Below, in pieces: positions 42,636 to 50,855 of a DNA stretch of 64,000 nucleotides. The notes under the pieces are model-generated. The model worked only from the letters and a program-made list of their open reading frames with translations, made no database searches and was not told the DNA's origin. The DNA comes from Paenibacillus sp. MBLB1832 (GTDB lineage: Bacteria > Bacillota > Bacilli > Paenibacillales > NBRC-103111): assembly GCF_032271945.1 (NCBI RefSeq), contig NZ_CP130319.1, positions 947,001 to 1,011,000 on the forward strand. The letters run 5' to 3'. A program made the position numbers and the translations under genes. Each line of letters opens with the position of its first letter. Within the stretch, counting starts at the first letter, position 1.

Positions 42636-43427
42636 CTAACCAGTTAAATCGCTTCTATTTTTGAATAACCGTACCCCGCCTGCAAGAAGCAAAGCAATTA
42701 AGATCAACGACGATATGACGCATAGTAAAAGCTGATCCGATGATTGTTCTTTCGACACGAGCGCTGATGCGTGATTGACCAGCATAGACGGACTCCACGC
42801 CATATACGGCTTGAACAAGCTGCCCGCAACCGAGAGAACTATGGCCGTTGCTATTGCCGCAAACGCAATCGCGCCGCTTCCTGTAAGCCATGTGCCGAGG
42901 ACAACTGTCACTGTAACGATGAACGCAAGCCATAGGCTGTAGACGGTAAAACCTTGAATGAGACGCACGGCTTCGATTTTGCCGAAAAGCTCGACGGTAT
43001 AATACGCAGCGGCCGTATATCCGCAGCCGAACGATACAAGCGCAAGCGTCTGTATGCCGGCCCACTTGGCTGTTATATAGGATACATGGGGAACAGGCTT
43101 GATCATGATCATCCCGGCCACGCCGCTCTGCCGTTCTCCAGAGACGATCGCCATCGATACAAGCACGAGGATAAGTATCCCGATCGTGCCGAACTGCGAC
43201 AAGGTTTTAACGATCACGTCTTGCGGCGATGGTATCGGTATCTCAATGATAGCTCCCTCTGGCAATCCGCCCATGCTTTTTATAATTTGCGGGGTGTAGT
43301 AAGTAGTTACCGGTTGCATGACACCAACAATGATGAAGACGAGCGGCACCCAGATCCATTTGGCATTGCGAGACATCTCTAGCATTTCTTTGCGATACAA
43401 TGTCATCCATTGGCTCAATCGACTCAT
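42636..43427 (-). CDS. yxlG: ABC-2 type transporter permease (YxlG-like)
   Basis: 263 aa, six transmembrane helices. MTLYRKEMLEMSRNAKWIWV is the cytosolic lead-in, and VSMAIVSGERQSGVAGMIMI with KPVPHVSYITAKW is the characteristic ABC-2 block. It overlaps the ATPase gene by 4 bp. Together with the ATPase and the small PLDc_N protein it matches the B. subtilis yxlEFG arrangement. Confidence 0.85.
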   Translation of the reverse strand: MSRLSQWMTLYRKEMLEMSRNAKWIWVPLVFIIVGVMQPVTTYYTPQIIKSMGGLPEGAIIEIPIPSPQDVIVKTLSQFGTIGILILVLVSMAIVSGERQSGVAGMIMIKPVPHVSYITAKWAGIQTLALVSFGCGYTAAAYYTVELFGKIEAVRLIQGFTVYSLWLAFIVTVTVVLGTWLTGSGAIAFAAIATAIVLSVAGSLFKPYMAWSPSMLVNHASALVSKEQSSDQLLLCVISSLILIALLLAGGVRLFKNRSDLTG

Positions 43428-44329
43428 TCTTCCACCACTTTCATAAACAAATCTTCTAGTGACGTATGGCCAGCTTCGAATTTACGAACGGCTATGCCAC
43501 AGCGGACAAGATCGGCCAGAAGTTCCCTTTTCCCAACAGACAAGTCCCGCACATGGACACGTGCAATATTTCCTGACCCGGCAACCTTATCAACGAGCGG
43601 GAACCTCTCGATGGATTGCCTCCATTGTTCTAGTGAAATGTCTGCTTCCACGCTGACGACTGGCTGCTGATATTGCTCTCGAAGCGCGTGTAAGCTGCCG
43701 GATAAGGCAATTTCGCCGCCGCGCATAATGAGCACGTCGTCGCAGATTTCCTCGGCATCGTGAAGAACGTGCGTCGAGAATAGGATCGTCGTCTCCCGTT
43801 TAATAATACGCAGCATCTCAAGTACTTCGCGACGACCGAGTGGATCAAGTGCCGACACTGGCTCGTCGAGCATAAGCAGCTTCGGACGGTGAATCATTGC
43901 TTGGGCAATACCTAGCCGCTGCCGCATGCCTCCTGAGTACCCGCCAATTCGACGGTTACGCGCATCCTTTAGACCGACAAGTTCTAACAACGCCTCTGTT
44001 CGCTTATGCAGTTCATTTTTGTCCACGCGAGCCAGTTTGCCGACGTATGTAAGAAACTCTAGGCCTGACATCCAGTTGTAAAAGGCAGGAATTTGCGGCA
44101 AATAGCCGATATGCTCGCGGATATCCTGCGTTGGTAGTCCTGGAAACGAAATTGTGCCTGTAGTTGGCGGCAGCAATCCAGACAACATTTTGAGCGTCGT
44201 CGTCTTCCCTGCACCATTCGGTCCTAACAGCGCTACACATCTCCCTTCAGCAATGAGAAAATCAATTCCGTTCACTGCGACGGTTGTGCCAAACCGTTTC
44301 GTCAGATGCTTCGCTTCGAGGAGTGTCAT
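43424..44329 (-). CDS. yxlF: ABC transporter ATP-binding protein (YxlF-like)
   Basis: About 301 aa. Walker A GPNGAGKTT, Q-loop YLPQIP, signature YSGGMRQRLG, Walker B LLMLDEPVSALD and H-switch FSTHVLHD. ATG 44329 has AAGGAACGATTG upstream; a longer frame to 44443 covers the preceding small gene and is rejected. The C-terminal 80 residues form the accessory domain of CcmA/NatA-type exporters. Substrate unknown. Confidence 0.93.
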   Translation of the reverse strand: MTLLEAKHLTKRFGTTVAVNGIDFLIAEGRCVALLGPNGAGKTTTLKMLSGLLPPTTGTISFPGLPTQDIREHIGYLPQIPAFYNWMSGLEFLTYVGKLARVDKNELHKRTEALLELVGLKDARNRRIGGYSGGMRQRLGIAQAMIHRPKLLMLDEPVSALDPLGRREVLEMLRIIKRETTILFSTHVLHDAEEICDDVLIMRGGEIALSGSLHALREQYQQPVVSVEADISLEQWRQSIERFPLVDKVAGSGNIARVHVRDLSVGKRELLADLVRCGIAVRKFEAGHTSLEDLFMKVVEE

Positions 44330-44523
44330 CAATCGTTCCTTCTTCCAAAGACAAAATAAGCGATGGGACCCAACAAGCTGATGAATAAGATAATTAGCGT
44401 CCACATCCACTTTGGTCCATTCGTCCGCTCCGCACGCAAGCAATTGATAAGCGCCACAACCATAAGAAGCAACTGTAAAATAATTATTGGCGACAATATC
44501 GCCCAGTTGATGTCATTCATCAT
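44329..44523 (-). CDS. yxlE: Phospholipase D N-terminal-like small membrane protein (YxlE-like)
   Basis: 64 aa, two transmembrane helices (about 7-28 and 40-58) with PKWMWTLIILFISLLGPIAY then FVFGRRND, the PLDc_N signature. In B. subtilis YxlE takes part in negative control of SigY; here no sigY or yxlCD is present. It starts the minus-strand operon and its stop overlaps the ATPase ATG. Confidence 0.88.
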   Translation of the reverse strand: MMNDINWAILSPIIILQLLLMVVALINCLRAERTNGPKWMWTLIILFISLLGPIAYFVFGRRND

Positions 44524-44696
44524 TCTTAACCTCCTCGTTTATCTGAATGTCCATAATACGAACAACACCAGTGAAACGTTCACAACGACTTTTTATTCTT
44601 AGAGTTCTACTTGAGTTGAGAAAAATTATAAGCGTATATGCTGACCAATGTGTTCTGGATAGAAAGGGACAGTTGAGCGGAAATTCTTTGGTCATC

Positions 44697-44726
44697 TTGA
44701 CAGTTAATTAGTTTAGTTATAAACTA
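44697..44726 (+). promoter_or_regulatory. Promoter and palindromic operator of the MarR gene
   Basis: TTGACA (44697-44702) and TATAAA (44718-44723, 15-bp spacer) overlap the inverted repeat TAGTTTA-GTTA-TAAACTA (44709-44726). The same half-site TAGTTTAG occurs in the operator at 45185. Autoregulation by the MarR protein is inferred. Confidence 0.6.
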
Positions 44727-44731
44727 TCCTC

Positions 44732-45169
44732 ATGAATAATAAAACCTCTACGGAAACATCTCGCAATCTCGCCGTGCTGATTTGGCTGCGCACGATTCGA
44801 ATTACACAAAAAATTAGCCGGATGGCTGAGCAGCCGTTAAAGGAATTGAATGTAACAGGACCTCAATTGTCTATTTTGAATCAACTTGCGGCTTCTGAAG
44901 GGATGAGTCAGCAAGACATTGCGAAGCGACTTGCTGTGACCAAAGGAAATGTAAGTCAATTAATAGATAAACTAGAGGAGGCTGGTTATATCCGCAAGAA
45001 AAAAGAGGGGCGCTCATCTTTCATTTCACTTTCTGATCCAGGGAGAAGGTTCATCGCAAGTACCATACCGGAGCATGACCAGTTTATCGAGGAGAAATTT
45101 AGTGTATTAACAGAGCTGGAGAAAGAAGAGCTGCTTAGACTGCTGCGTAAAGTGGACCAAAGCTTGTAA
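44732..45169 (+). CDS. MarR-family transcriptional regulator
   Basis: 145 aa winged-helix dimer. LTGPQLSILNQLAASEGMSQ-like block (TGPQLSILNQLAASEGMSQQ), DIAKRLAVTKGNVSQLIDKL, then EEAGYIRKKKEGRSSFISLS wing. Likely binds the matching palindromes at 44709 and 45186 to repress itself and the SDR operon. The palindrome overlaps its own -10 box. Confidence 0.93.
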   Translation: MNNKTSTETSRNLAVLIWLRTIRITQKISRMAEQPLKELNVTGPQLSILNQLAASEGMSQQDIAKRLAVTKGNVSQLIDKLEEAGYIRKKKEGRSSFISLSDPGRRFIASTIPEHDQFIEEKFSVLTELEKEELLRLLRKVDQSL

Positions 45170-45184
45170 TTTTTTTTGTTTTTA

Positions 45185-45201
45185 TAGTTTAGAACTAAAC
45201 T
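45185..45201 (+). promoter_or_regulatory. Second MarR operator, before the SDR genes
   Basis: TAGTTTAG-AA-CTAAACT, perfect 7-bp arms (AGTTTAG at 45186-45192, CTAAACT at 45195-45201), same half-site as at 44709. It lies 24 bp before the next start codon, a repressing position. Confidence 0.6.
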
Positions 45202-45224
45202 GACGGGGGGGGGTTGAATCATGT

Positions 45225-46133
45225 ATGGTTATTCACAAAGTGTTAGTAGTAGGTGCCACCGGGAGCTTGGGTGGGAAAGTGGTTAAGGAGCTTTTGATGC
45301 GCGGAAAGCACGTTCGTGCTTTAGTCAGAGAGCAGAGCGATGCTTCAAGTCTGCAAGCTCAAGGTGTCGAGATCGTCCGAGGCGATCTTACAGTCAAGGA
45401 AACGCTTATTTCAGCATTAAGTGGGATAGACGCTCTTATCACAACAGCGATTGGCTACACAAATCGAAGGAAAGGCGACAGTCTGGCTGCCGTAGATGAC
45501 AAAGGGAATCGTAATTTGGTTGAGGCAGCCGCTGAAACAAAACTGGGTTTGTTCGTATTTACGAGTATTCTTGCTGCTGATCAAGCGGAGGATGTACCTC
45601 ATTTTTACCAGAAAAAGCGTATCGAGGATTATTTGAAGGCAAAAGGCGTTCCTTTCGTTTCTCTTCGACCTGGCGGATTTGTCGACACCTTGCTTACGCC
45701 GCATGCCGTAATGAAAGGGAGCATTCGAACGATGATAGATCCCAATGCGAAAGCAAGCACGATTCTCTCCGACGATGTCGCCCGTTTTTTAGTGATGGCA
45801 CTCGATGAAGCGGACGCAAAGGGGAAAATTGTTGATTTAGGAACGAGCTGCCCGGTGAGTATTGGAGAGATTGCGGCCGAATTGAGCCGTCAATTAGGTC
45901 GAGAGATTAGAGCTTCAGCACCGCCTCCATGGATAGGAAAATTCGTATTTGCGGTCATTGGATTTTTTAATCCTTTTGTGAAGGGGTTACTACCTTCAGT
46001 AAAATTTGTGGAATCGGGCAAATATGTAGCCGATATTGCTGAGCAAGAACGACTATTCGGTAGAGTACCGACCCTTGAGGAATCTTTGCAGAGATGGATA
46101 GCGAACCAAGGTCTGTTGCTAAATAGGAGGTGA
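45225..46133 (+). CDS. NAD(P)-binding atypical SDR (NmrA/YwnB-like)
   Basis: 302 aa. VLVVGATGSLGGKVVKELLM is the GxxGxxG cofactor loop of the atypical SDRs; VRGDLTVKETLISALSGIDA follows. No Tyr-x-x-x-Lys is obvious, typical of NmrA-like sensors and quinone-type reductases. A G-run of nine or ten residues before the start acts as ribosome site. Second gene of the MarR operon, so possibly reacts with the ligand sensed by MarR. Confidence 0.88.
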   Translation: MVIHKVLVVGATGSLGGKVVKELLMRGKHVRALVREQSDASSLQAQGVEIVRGDLTVKETLISALSGIDALITTAIGYTNRRKGDSLAAVDDKGNRNLVEAAAETKLGLFVFTSILAADQAEDVPHFYQKKRIEDYLKAKGVPFVSLRPGGFVDTLLTPHAVMKGSIRTMIDPNAKASTILSDDVARFLVMALDEADAKGKIVDLGTSCPVSIGEIAAELSRQLGREIRASAPPPWIGKFVFAVIGFFNPFVKGLLPSVKFVESGKYVADIAEQERLFGRVPTLEESLQRWIANQGLLLNRR

Positions 46134-46140
46134 CATACGT

Positions 46141-47007
46141 ATGAACCGAATGGCTGTTGTTACCGGTGGAACGGATGGCATTGGACGAGAAATGATCGCC
46201 GTTCTCCTGAAGGAAGGATTCAGTGTCGTATTCGTGGGCCGAACGGCTGAAAAAGGAAGGCTTGTGATTGAGAAGCTCGGAGCGAACAGCGAAAAGTTGA
46301 TATTTCTCCAAGGCGATCTGAGCTTGATGAGGGAAGTAGAGCGTGTGGCAAACGAAGTAAAGAAGCTTGCGGTAGATGGTATTCAATTGCTTGTGCATAG
46401 TGCTGGCGTTAATTTGAGGAAACGACAGATGACAATGGAAGGGATAGAATCTACATGGGCCATTGACTATTTAAGTCGATTTTACTTAACGACACTGTTA
46501 GCTGAGAAGCTGATACAAGGTCAACCTGCCAGAGTTATTACTATCGCCGCCTCCAGCACGAGAAAGGGCCGTATCGATTTTAACGATTTAGAGGGACCGA
46601 TGACGATCGGAGGATTAAAGGGTCTTGGGCAAGCTCAATATGCCAATGATGTGTTTATTGTTGAGCTCGCACGAAGGTTTGAAGGGCAGGAAATCAACTG
46701 CTTTGCCTTGAATCCTGGTGCCGTAGAAACACAAATTCGCCGTGACTTTCCAGCATGGCTGACGCGTGTGATGGGTTTGCTCTTTCGATCCTCCGTGTTG
46801 AGCGCCAAGGCAGGAGCCGAGGCACCGTTGTATTTGGCACTTTCTGAGGAACTAACGGATTTGAAAGTAGGTCTCTTCCATAGAAGAGAGAAACTAAGGA
46901 TTAGCTCTGATAGATCCGACGTCTCACTGGGCACGAGATTATGGACAACGAGCCAAGAATTTGTTCATAAAGCAAAGGAGCGATTATCTCATGACAACAT
47001 TAATTAA
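46141..47007 (+). CDS. SDR family protein with altered active site
   Basis: 288 aa, retinol dehydrogenase-like. Cofactor motif GGTDGIG and LVHSAGVN are present and the active-site Ser is in IAASSTRKGR. Where relatives have YSQSKLAN, this protein reads LGQAQYAN, so catalytic Tyr and Lys are replaced by Leu and Gln (by alignment). It may be inactive or use another mechanism. Starts 7 bp after the previous gene with AGGAGG upstream. Confidence 0.85.
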   Translation: MNRMAVVTGGTDGIGREMIAVLLKEGFSVVFVGRTAEKGRLVIEKLGANSEKLIFLQGDLSLMREVERVANEVKKLAVDGIQLLVHSAGVNLRKRQMTMEGIESTWAIDYLSRFYLTTLLAEKLIQGQPARVITIAASSTRKGRIDFNDLEGPMTIGGLKGLGQAQYANDVFIVELARRFEGQEINCFALNPGAVETQIRRDFPAWLTRVMGLLFRSSVLSAKAGAEAPLYLALSEELTDLKVGLFHRREKLRISSDRSDVSLGTRLWTTSQEFVHKAKERLSHDNIN

Positions 47008-47398
47008 ACGTGATAGTTCAGGCACGATCTGGAAAAGGGGAGTCAAGGCAGCGGCGATTGCTATTATCATCAATCTATGTCTGTACTGGCTCAGTGCTGC
47101 CTTTCATTGGATCCCCGCTTCGGTGCTTATATCCCCCGCAGATGTGCCGTTGACGGAAGCTTTAGTTATTTTTGCATCGCTTATAGGTATTGGGTTGGGA
47201 ACACTGGTTTATCAGTTGTTAGTATTATTTACAACAAAAGCTAAATTTATATTCGCTATTCTCGGAGGTTTTGTCCTTCTTCTTTCCTTCATCTCTCCCT
47301 TTTCCATCGCGGATGCGCCTGTCTCAATGATAATCATGCTGAATATCATGCATGTCGTGGCGGGAGTGTCTTCCATCTGGTTTCTGATAAAAAAGTAA
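46991..47398 (+). CDS. DUF6069-like membrane protein
   Basis: 135 aa, four transmembrane helices. PADVPLTEALVIFASLIGIG, FVLLLSFISPFSIAD and MIIMLNIMHVVAGVSSIWFL match the DUF6069 pattern. ATG 46991 has AAAGGAG upstream and overlaps the SDR gene by 17 bp; the longer frame from 46961 is rejected. Last gene of the MarR operon. Function unknown. Confidence 0.85.
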   Translation: MTTLIKRDSSGTIWKRGVKAAAIAIIINLCLYWLSAAFHWIPASVLISPADVPLTEALVIFASLIGIGLGTLVYQLLVLFTTKAKFIFAILGGFVLLLSFISPFSIADAPVSMIIMLNIMHVVAGVSSIWFLIKK

Positions 47399-47457
47399 AA
47401 CATGAAAAGGCGTTTAGCTGCACCCCCAAATTAGCTCAATACAGTTAGAAATCAAAC

Positions 47458-47507
47458 AAAAACGGCATTACAGGATGTTTTAGGCCTGTAATACCGTTTT
47501 TAATTAG
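47458..47507 (+). terminator. Terminator of the MarR-SDR operon
   Basis: AAAAACGGCATTACAGG and CCTGTAATACCGTTTTT pair with one mismatch; T-run follows. Also usable from the minus side. Confidence 0.8.
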
Positions 47508-47531
47508 GGGGAGAGGCTGGAATGGAAGAAA

Positions 47532-48161
47532 TTACTGAGACATCAGTGCATCCGCGAGCGTTGTGAGCAGCTGCGCTTGCTCCACGTTAAGCTTCTTGTC
47601 ACTTTGTGCGGAAACTTCATGCTTGAAGGCATTCAGTTTATTATCGCGTGCATTGACGTTGCCTTGCTGCTCGGCTTCGAATGCGCCATTCAGCTTCGCG
47701 ATTAAGGAGTTTGCAATCCCGTTATCCGTAACCGTTTGTTGAATGAAGTTCACAAGGCTGCTGATCGTTACCTTGATCTGAATGTGAATTGTTGTAGAGC
47801 CACTGTTGCCCGCGATATCCACAGCGCTTGCCGTGAAGGTATGGACTCCGAGACCCAAGCTGACTGCAGACGTATTCACATCTTGGCATGTGATCGCGAT
47901 CGTTTTATCGATGGTAGTGGATGTACCGTCGTAGACGGAATAGGTCACAGTCGGCTTCGTTAGATCCAACTTGAATTCAAGCGTTTGAACCGCTTCTTCA
48001 TTGCCAGCCGCATCGGTGCTGCGGAATTGAACCGTCGTCAATCCTTCTTGCTCGATGAGAATCGGTTGGACATAGACCGTCCAGCTTGCGCCACCATCGA
48101 GGCTGTATACCATGACAGATGGCGCTGCAGCGTCATCCAGGGCACTTAACGTGACAGTCAC
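47532..48161 (-). pseudogene. C-terminal fragment of a large surface protein (OmpL47/Big-type domains)
   Basis: 209 codons. VMVYSLDGGASWTVYVQPIL then GLTTVQFRSTDAAGNEE is an OmpL47-type beta domain; KPTVTYSVYDGTSTTIDK and VHTFTASAVDIAGNSGS form an Ig-like repeat; the C-terminus is a helical FIVAR-like segment. Just upstream, DGITPP followed by a frame change in a C5 run (near 48163) shows the gene continued and was broken; the rest is absent. Confidence 0.7.
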
Positions 48162-48325
48162 GGGGGTGTGATACCGTCAAGCATTTGAAAACGGTAGGAA
48201 ACACCGGAACTGGTAGTCTAGCTCGGTTGCATCCTCTCTAGTAAACAAGTACATTAAGAACAGACGTTTTATCAGAAAGAGGGTTTCATACAGCCAGTCA
48301 AACTTGCTGAAGGAAGTGTGAATGT

Positions 48326-50686
48326 ATGGGCAGCATTGTTCAACTTTATAAATCCAAAAAATACTTATGGCAGCTATTGATCTCATTTAATGTTTTGTTG
48401 ATGGTTTTTTTGCTCATTTCTTCAATTACTGTTTATTATGGGGCTGAAAGCAAGGTTCTTTCGGTGCAGAATAAAGCTAACGAGAAAGTCTTAACCCAGA
48501 TCCAATACAATATTGACTTGATGAATGATACATTCAAAAATTTAACACTGCAGCTTTATTTTGATAACGATATCCGATCCTTGTTATATAGCAGAGATGA
48601 GGAAGTTTTTGAGTTTTTTAAGAAAAGAAATAAGCTTCAACAGTTTGTAGGTAGTTATACCAATTTACTCCATTCCATTGTCATCTATAACGGTTTTAAC
48701 AAGCAATATTATTCGACCTTCGATGCATCCAACGGGAATTCAAACCCCGTCATTGAATCGGCTAAACGGATGATTACAGACCCCAAAAGGATCACGAATC
48801 TGAAGCTAGAACCTCTTCGAACAGGCCTTTTACCGCAGCTAAAGCAGGACGAGTTCGATTTGTTTTCATTCGCTCTGTATGAGACATCCAGTACAGGCGA
48901 ATACAACAATGTCTTGGTGCTGAATGTGAGGCCGGAGTGGCTGTTCGATAACCTCAAAGCGGTAAACCGCCTTGCAACAAGTCCCCAAAGCGGTGTTTTT
49001 CTCATCGATGGGGATGGTGTTGTGTACAATCCGGAGCATAATGTGATGCTGGCAGATCAGCAGTTCAAAAATGAACTCCTACGTCACCTGCATGCCCCAG
49101 AAAATTCGTTGAACACGTTTATTTATGGAGTAGGTAAAGAAAAGAAGCTGATTACAAGTTTGAACACTGGCGCAGGTGATTGGTCTGTTGTAAATGTTCA
49201 ACCCTATAGTGATGTTGTTCGCGAAATCAGCCAGTTAAGGCTCACGTCCCTACTGTTAATGATAGGTTTCTTAATTCTGTCCCTCGTTGCATCATGGTGG
49301 ATTTCCCGTCGTTTATACAGGCCTATCGATGGCTTGATCCAACAAATTAAGGGCAATTCATACGGCCAATGGGATGGAGCTGACCGTGAATCGTTGGATG
49401 AATTATCGTATTTATCCAATGTCTATGATCTTGTTTTTGAGAAGGTCAAAGAGTTCCAGCAGGAGCAGGATTCCAAGCAAACGATCATTAAAAGCTACTA
49501 CATCCGGAAGCTGATTCTCGATAGCTCCTCATTTACGGAACAAGAAGTATTCGAAGATCTCCCGGCCAGCGGGATTAAAATTGAAGAAAAAGACCATTTT
49601 GCAGTTTGTGTTTTGAAAGTGGACGATTACAAACATTATATAGAAAGAACATCGCTTACGAATCAGAGATTGATGAATTTTGCCATTCTCAATATTACCT
49701 CAGAAATTATGTCAACGGCATTTCGCTGCGAAGCAGTCGACATGAGAAGCGATCATATGGTGCTGCTGCTGCACATGCATGAACCGCAGGAAGATTACTT
49801 GGAGAGGGTTATCGATCTGTTAGGTCGTGCTCAGGAGACTGTTGCAAAATACTATAAACTGTCTTTCAGTTGCTCGATCAGCGACCATCGAGCCAGTTAC
49901 AAAGATATTACGGTTATATACGAGCAAGCACTTAGTCAAATTCAGTATCGTTTGGTGTTTGGAGCGAAATGTATAGTGACACAAGAGCGCATAGGACCTC
50001 GACCTCACCCTGAGAAATGCGAGCTTCCTCCAGCGTTGGAGAAAATGTGGATCGAAGCGGTCAAGAGTGATGATTTTACTAAGCAAGAAAAGTGTTTGGA
50101 TGAATTCTTTTCATTGCTTGAAACCATGTGCTATGACGCGATCATGCAGCTTGTCTCCCAGTTTACAGTCGTTTATGTGCAAACGATACGTGAAATCAAT
50201 AAGAATCGCTTAAGTTCGGTAACCAACTATCATCATGTGAACCTTGCCGTATTGGAGAAGGAAACGCTGGCTGACATTCGTGAGCTGTACCTTCAAACGA
50301 TGAACACAGCCAGGCAACATACGGAACAGAAGGAAGAAATTAAGAATAATGCACTTATCGAGACGATTAAAGAAGTTGTAGAGGATAATTATCAAGACCT
50401 CAATTTAAGCCTTCAGGAGATTAGTGGTATGTTGCGAATGACCCCAGATTACATTGGAAAACTGTTCCGGAAGACGGAAGGCATATCAGTTGCTGAATTT
50501 ATTACGGATGTTAGGCTCAAACATGCACTCCATTGTCTAATAAACCAACAGATGAGCATCAAGGAAATTATGGATCGGGTTGGTTTTACCAGCGAAACCA
50601 GTTTTTTTCGTGCTTTTAAGAAGAAATTCGGAACTACACCGAAGGAATACCGGTTGAAGCGAATAGCGCAAGCATTAGAAGAATAA
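48326..50686 (+). CDS. YesS-type membrane AraC-family regulator
   Basis: 786 aa. Helix 1 (about 15-37), an extracellular sensor domain (about 38-300), helix 2 (about 305-328), then a HAMP-like and helical middle part and a C-terminal AraC DNA-binding domain: NLSLQEISGMLRMTPDYIGK, LFRKTEGISVAEFITDVRLK, SIKEIMDRVGFTSETSFFRA then FKKKFGTTPKEYR. Such regulators sense extracellular glycans directly. ATG 48326 has GGAAGTG upstream. It probably controls the mannosidase and transporter genes that follow, which share a 16-bp upstream motif. Confidence 0.92.
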   Translation: MGSIVQLYKSKKYLWQLLISFNVLLMVFLLISSITVYYGAESKVLSVQNKANEKVLTQIQYNIDLMNDTFKNLTLQLYFDNDIRSLLYSRDEEVFEFFKKRNKLQQFVGSYTNLLHSIVIYNGFNKQYYSTFDASNGNSNPVIESAKRMITDPKRITNLKLEPLRTGLLPQLKQDEFDLFSFALYETSSTGEYNNVLVLNVRPEWLFDNLKAVNRLATSPQSGVFLIDGDGVVYNPEHNVMLADQQFKNELLRHLHAPENSLNTFIYGVGKEKKLITSLNTGAGDWSVVNVQPYSDVVREISQLRLTSLLLMIGFLILSLVASWWISRRLYRPIDGLIQQIKGNSYGQWDGADRESLDELSYLSNVYDLVFEKVKEFQQEQDSKQTIIKSYYIRKLILDSSSFTEQEVFEDLPASGIKIEEKDHFAVCVLKVDDYKHYIERTSLTNQRLMNFAILNITSEIMSTAFRCEAVDMRSDHMVLLLHMHEPQEDYLERVIDLLGRAQETVAKYYKLSFSCSISDHRASYKDITVIYEQALSQIQYRLVFGAKCIVTQERIGPRPHPEKCELPPALEKMWIEAVKSDDFTKQEKCLDEFFSLLETMCYDAIMQLVSQFTVVYVQTIREINKNRLSSVTNYHHVNLAVLEKETLADIRELYLQTMNTARQHTEQKEEIKNNALIETIKEVVEDNYQDLNLSLQEISGMLRMTPDYIGKLFRKTEGISVAEFITDVRLKHALHCLINQQMSIKEIMDRVGFTSETSFFRAFKKKFGTTPKEYRLKRIAQALEE

Positions 50687-50707
50687 GAGGTTATCCAAAG
50701 TTATAAG

Positions 50708-50748
50708 AACCTTCAGTTCCACTTTTATAGTGGTGCTGAAGGTTTTTT
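50708..50748 (+). terminator. Rho-independent terminator after the AraC gene
   Basis: AACCTTCAG ... CTGAAGGTT plus inner CCACTT/AGTGG pairing, followed by T6. Confidence 0.85.
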
Positions 50749-50779
50749 ATGTGATAGCGAATTTTGATAATTATTGCAG

Positions 50780-50795
50780 TTTTTGAAAGTATACA
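50780..50795 (+). promoter_or_regulatory. Shared 16-bp motif, copy 1
   Basis: TTTTTGAAAGTATACA, identical to 53355-53370. It sits 60 bp before the beta-mannosidase start; the second copy is 67 bp before the first permease start. Likely a promoter element or operator for the YesS-type regulator. Confidence 0.55.
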
Positions 50796-50855
50796 AGAAC
50801 CTTTGAGCGTGGGAAGATGGGCGAAGCTTTCAATATTAGTAAGGAGATGAAGACC

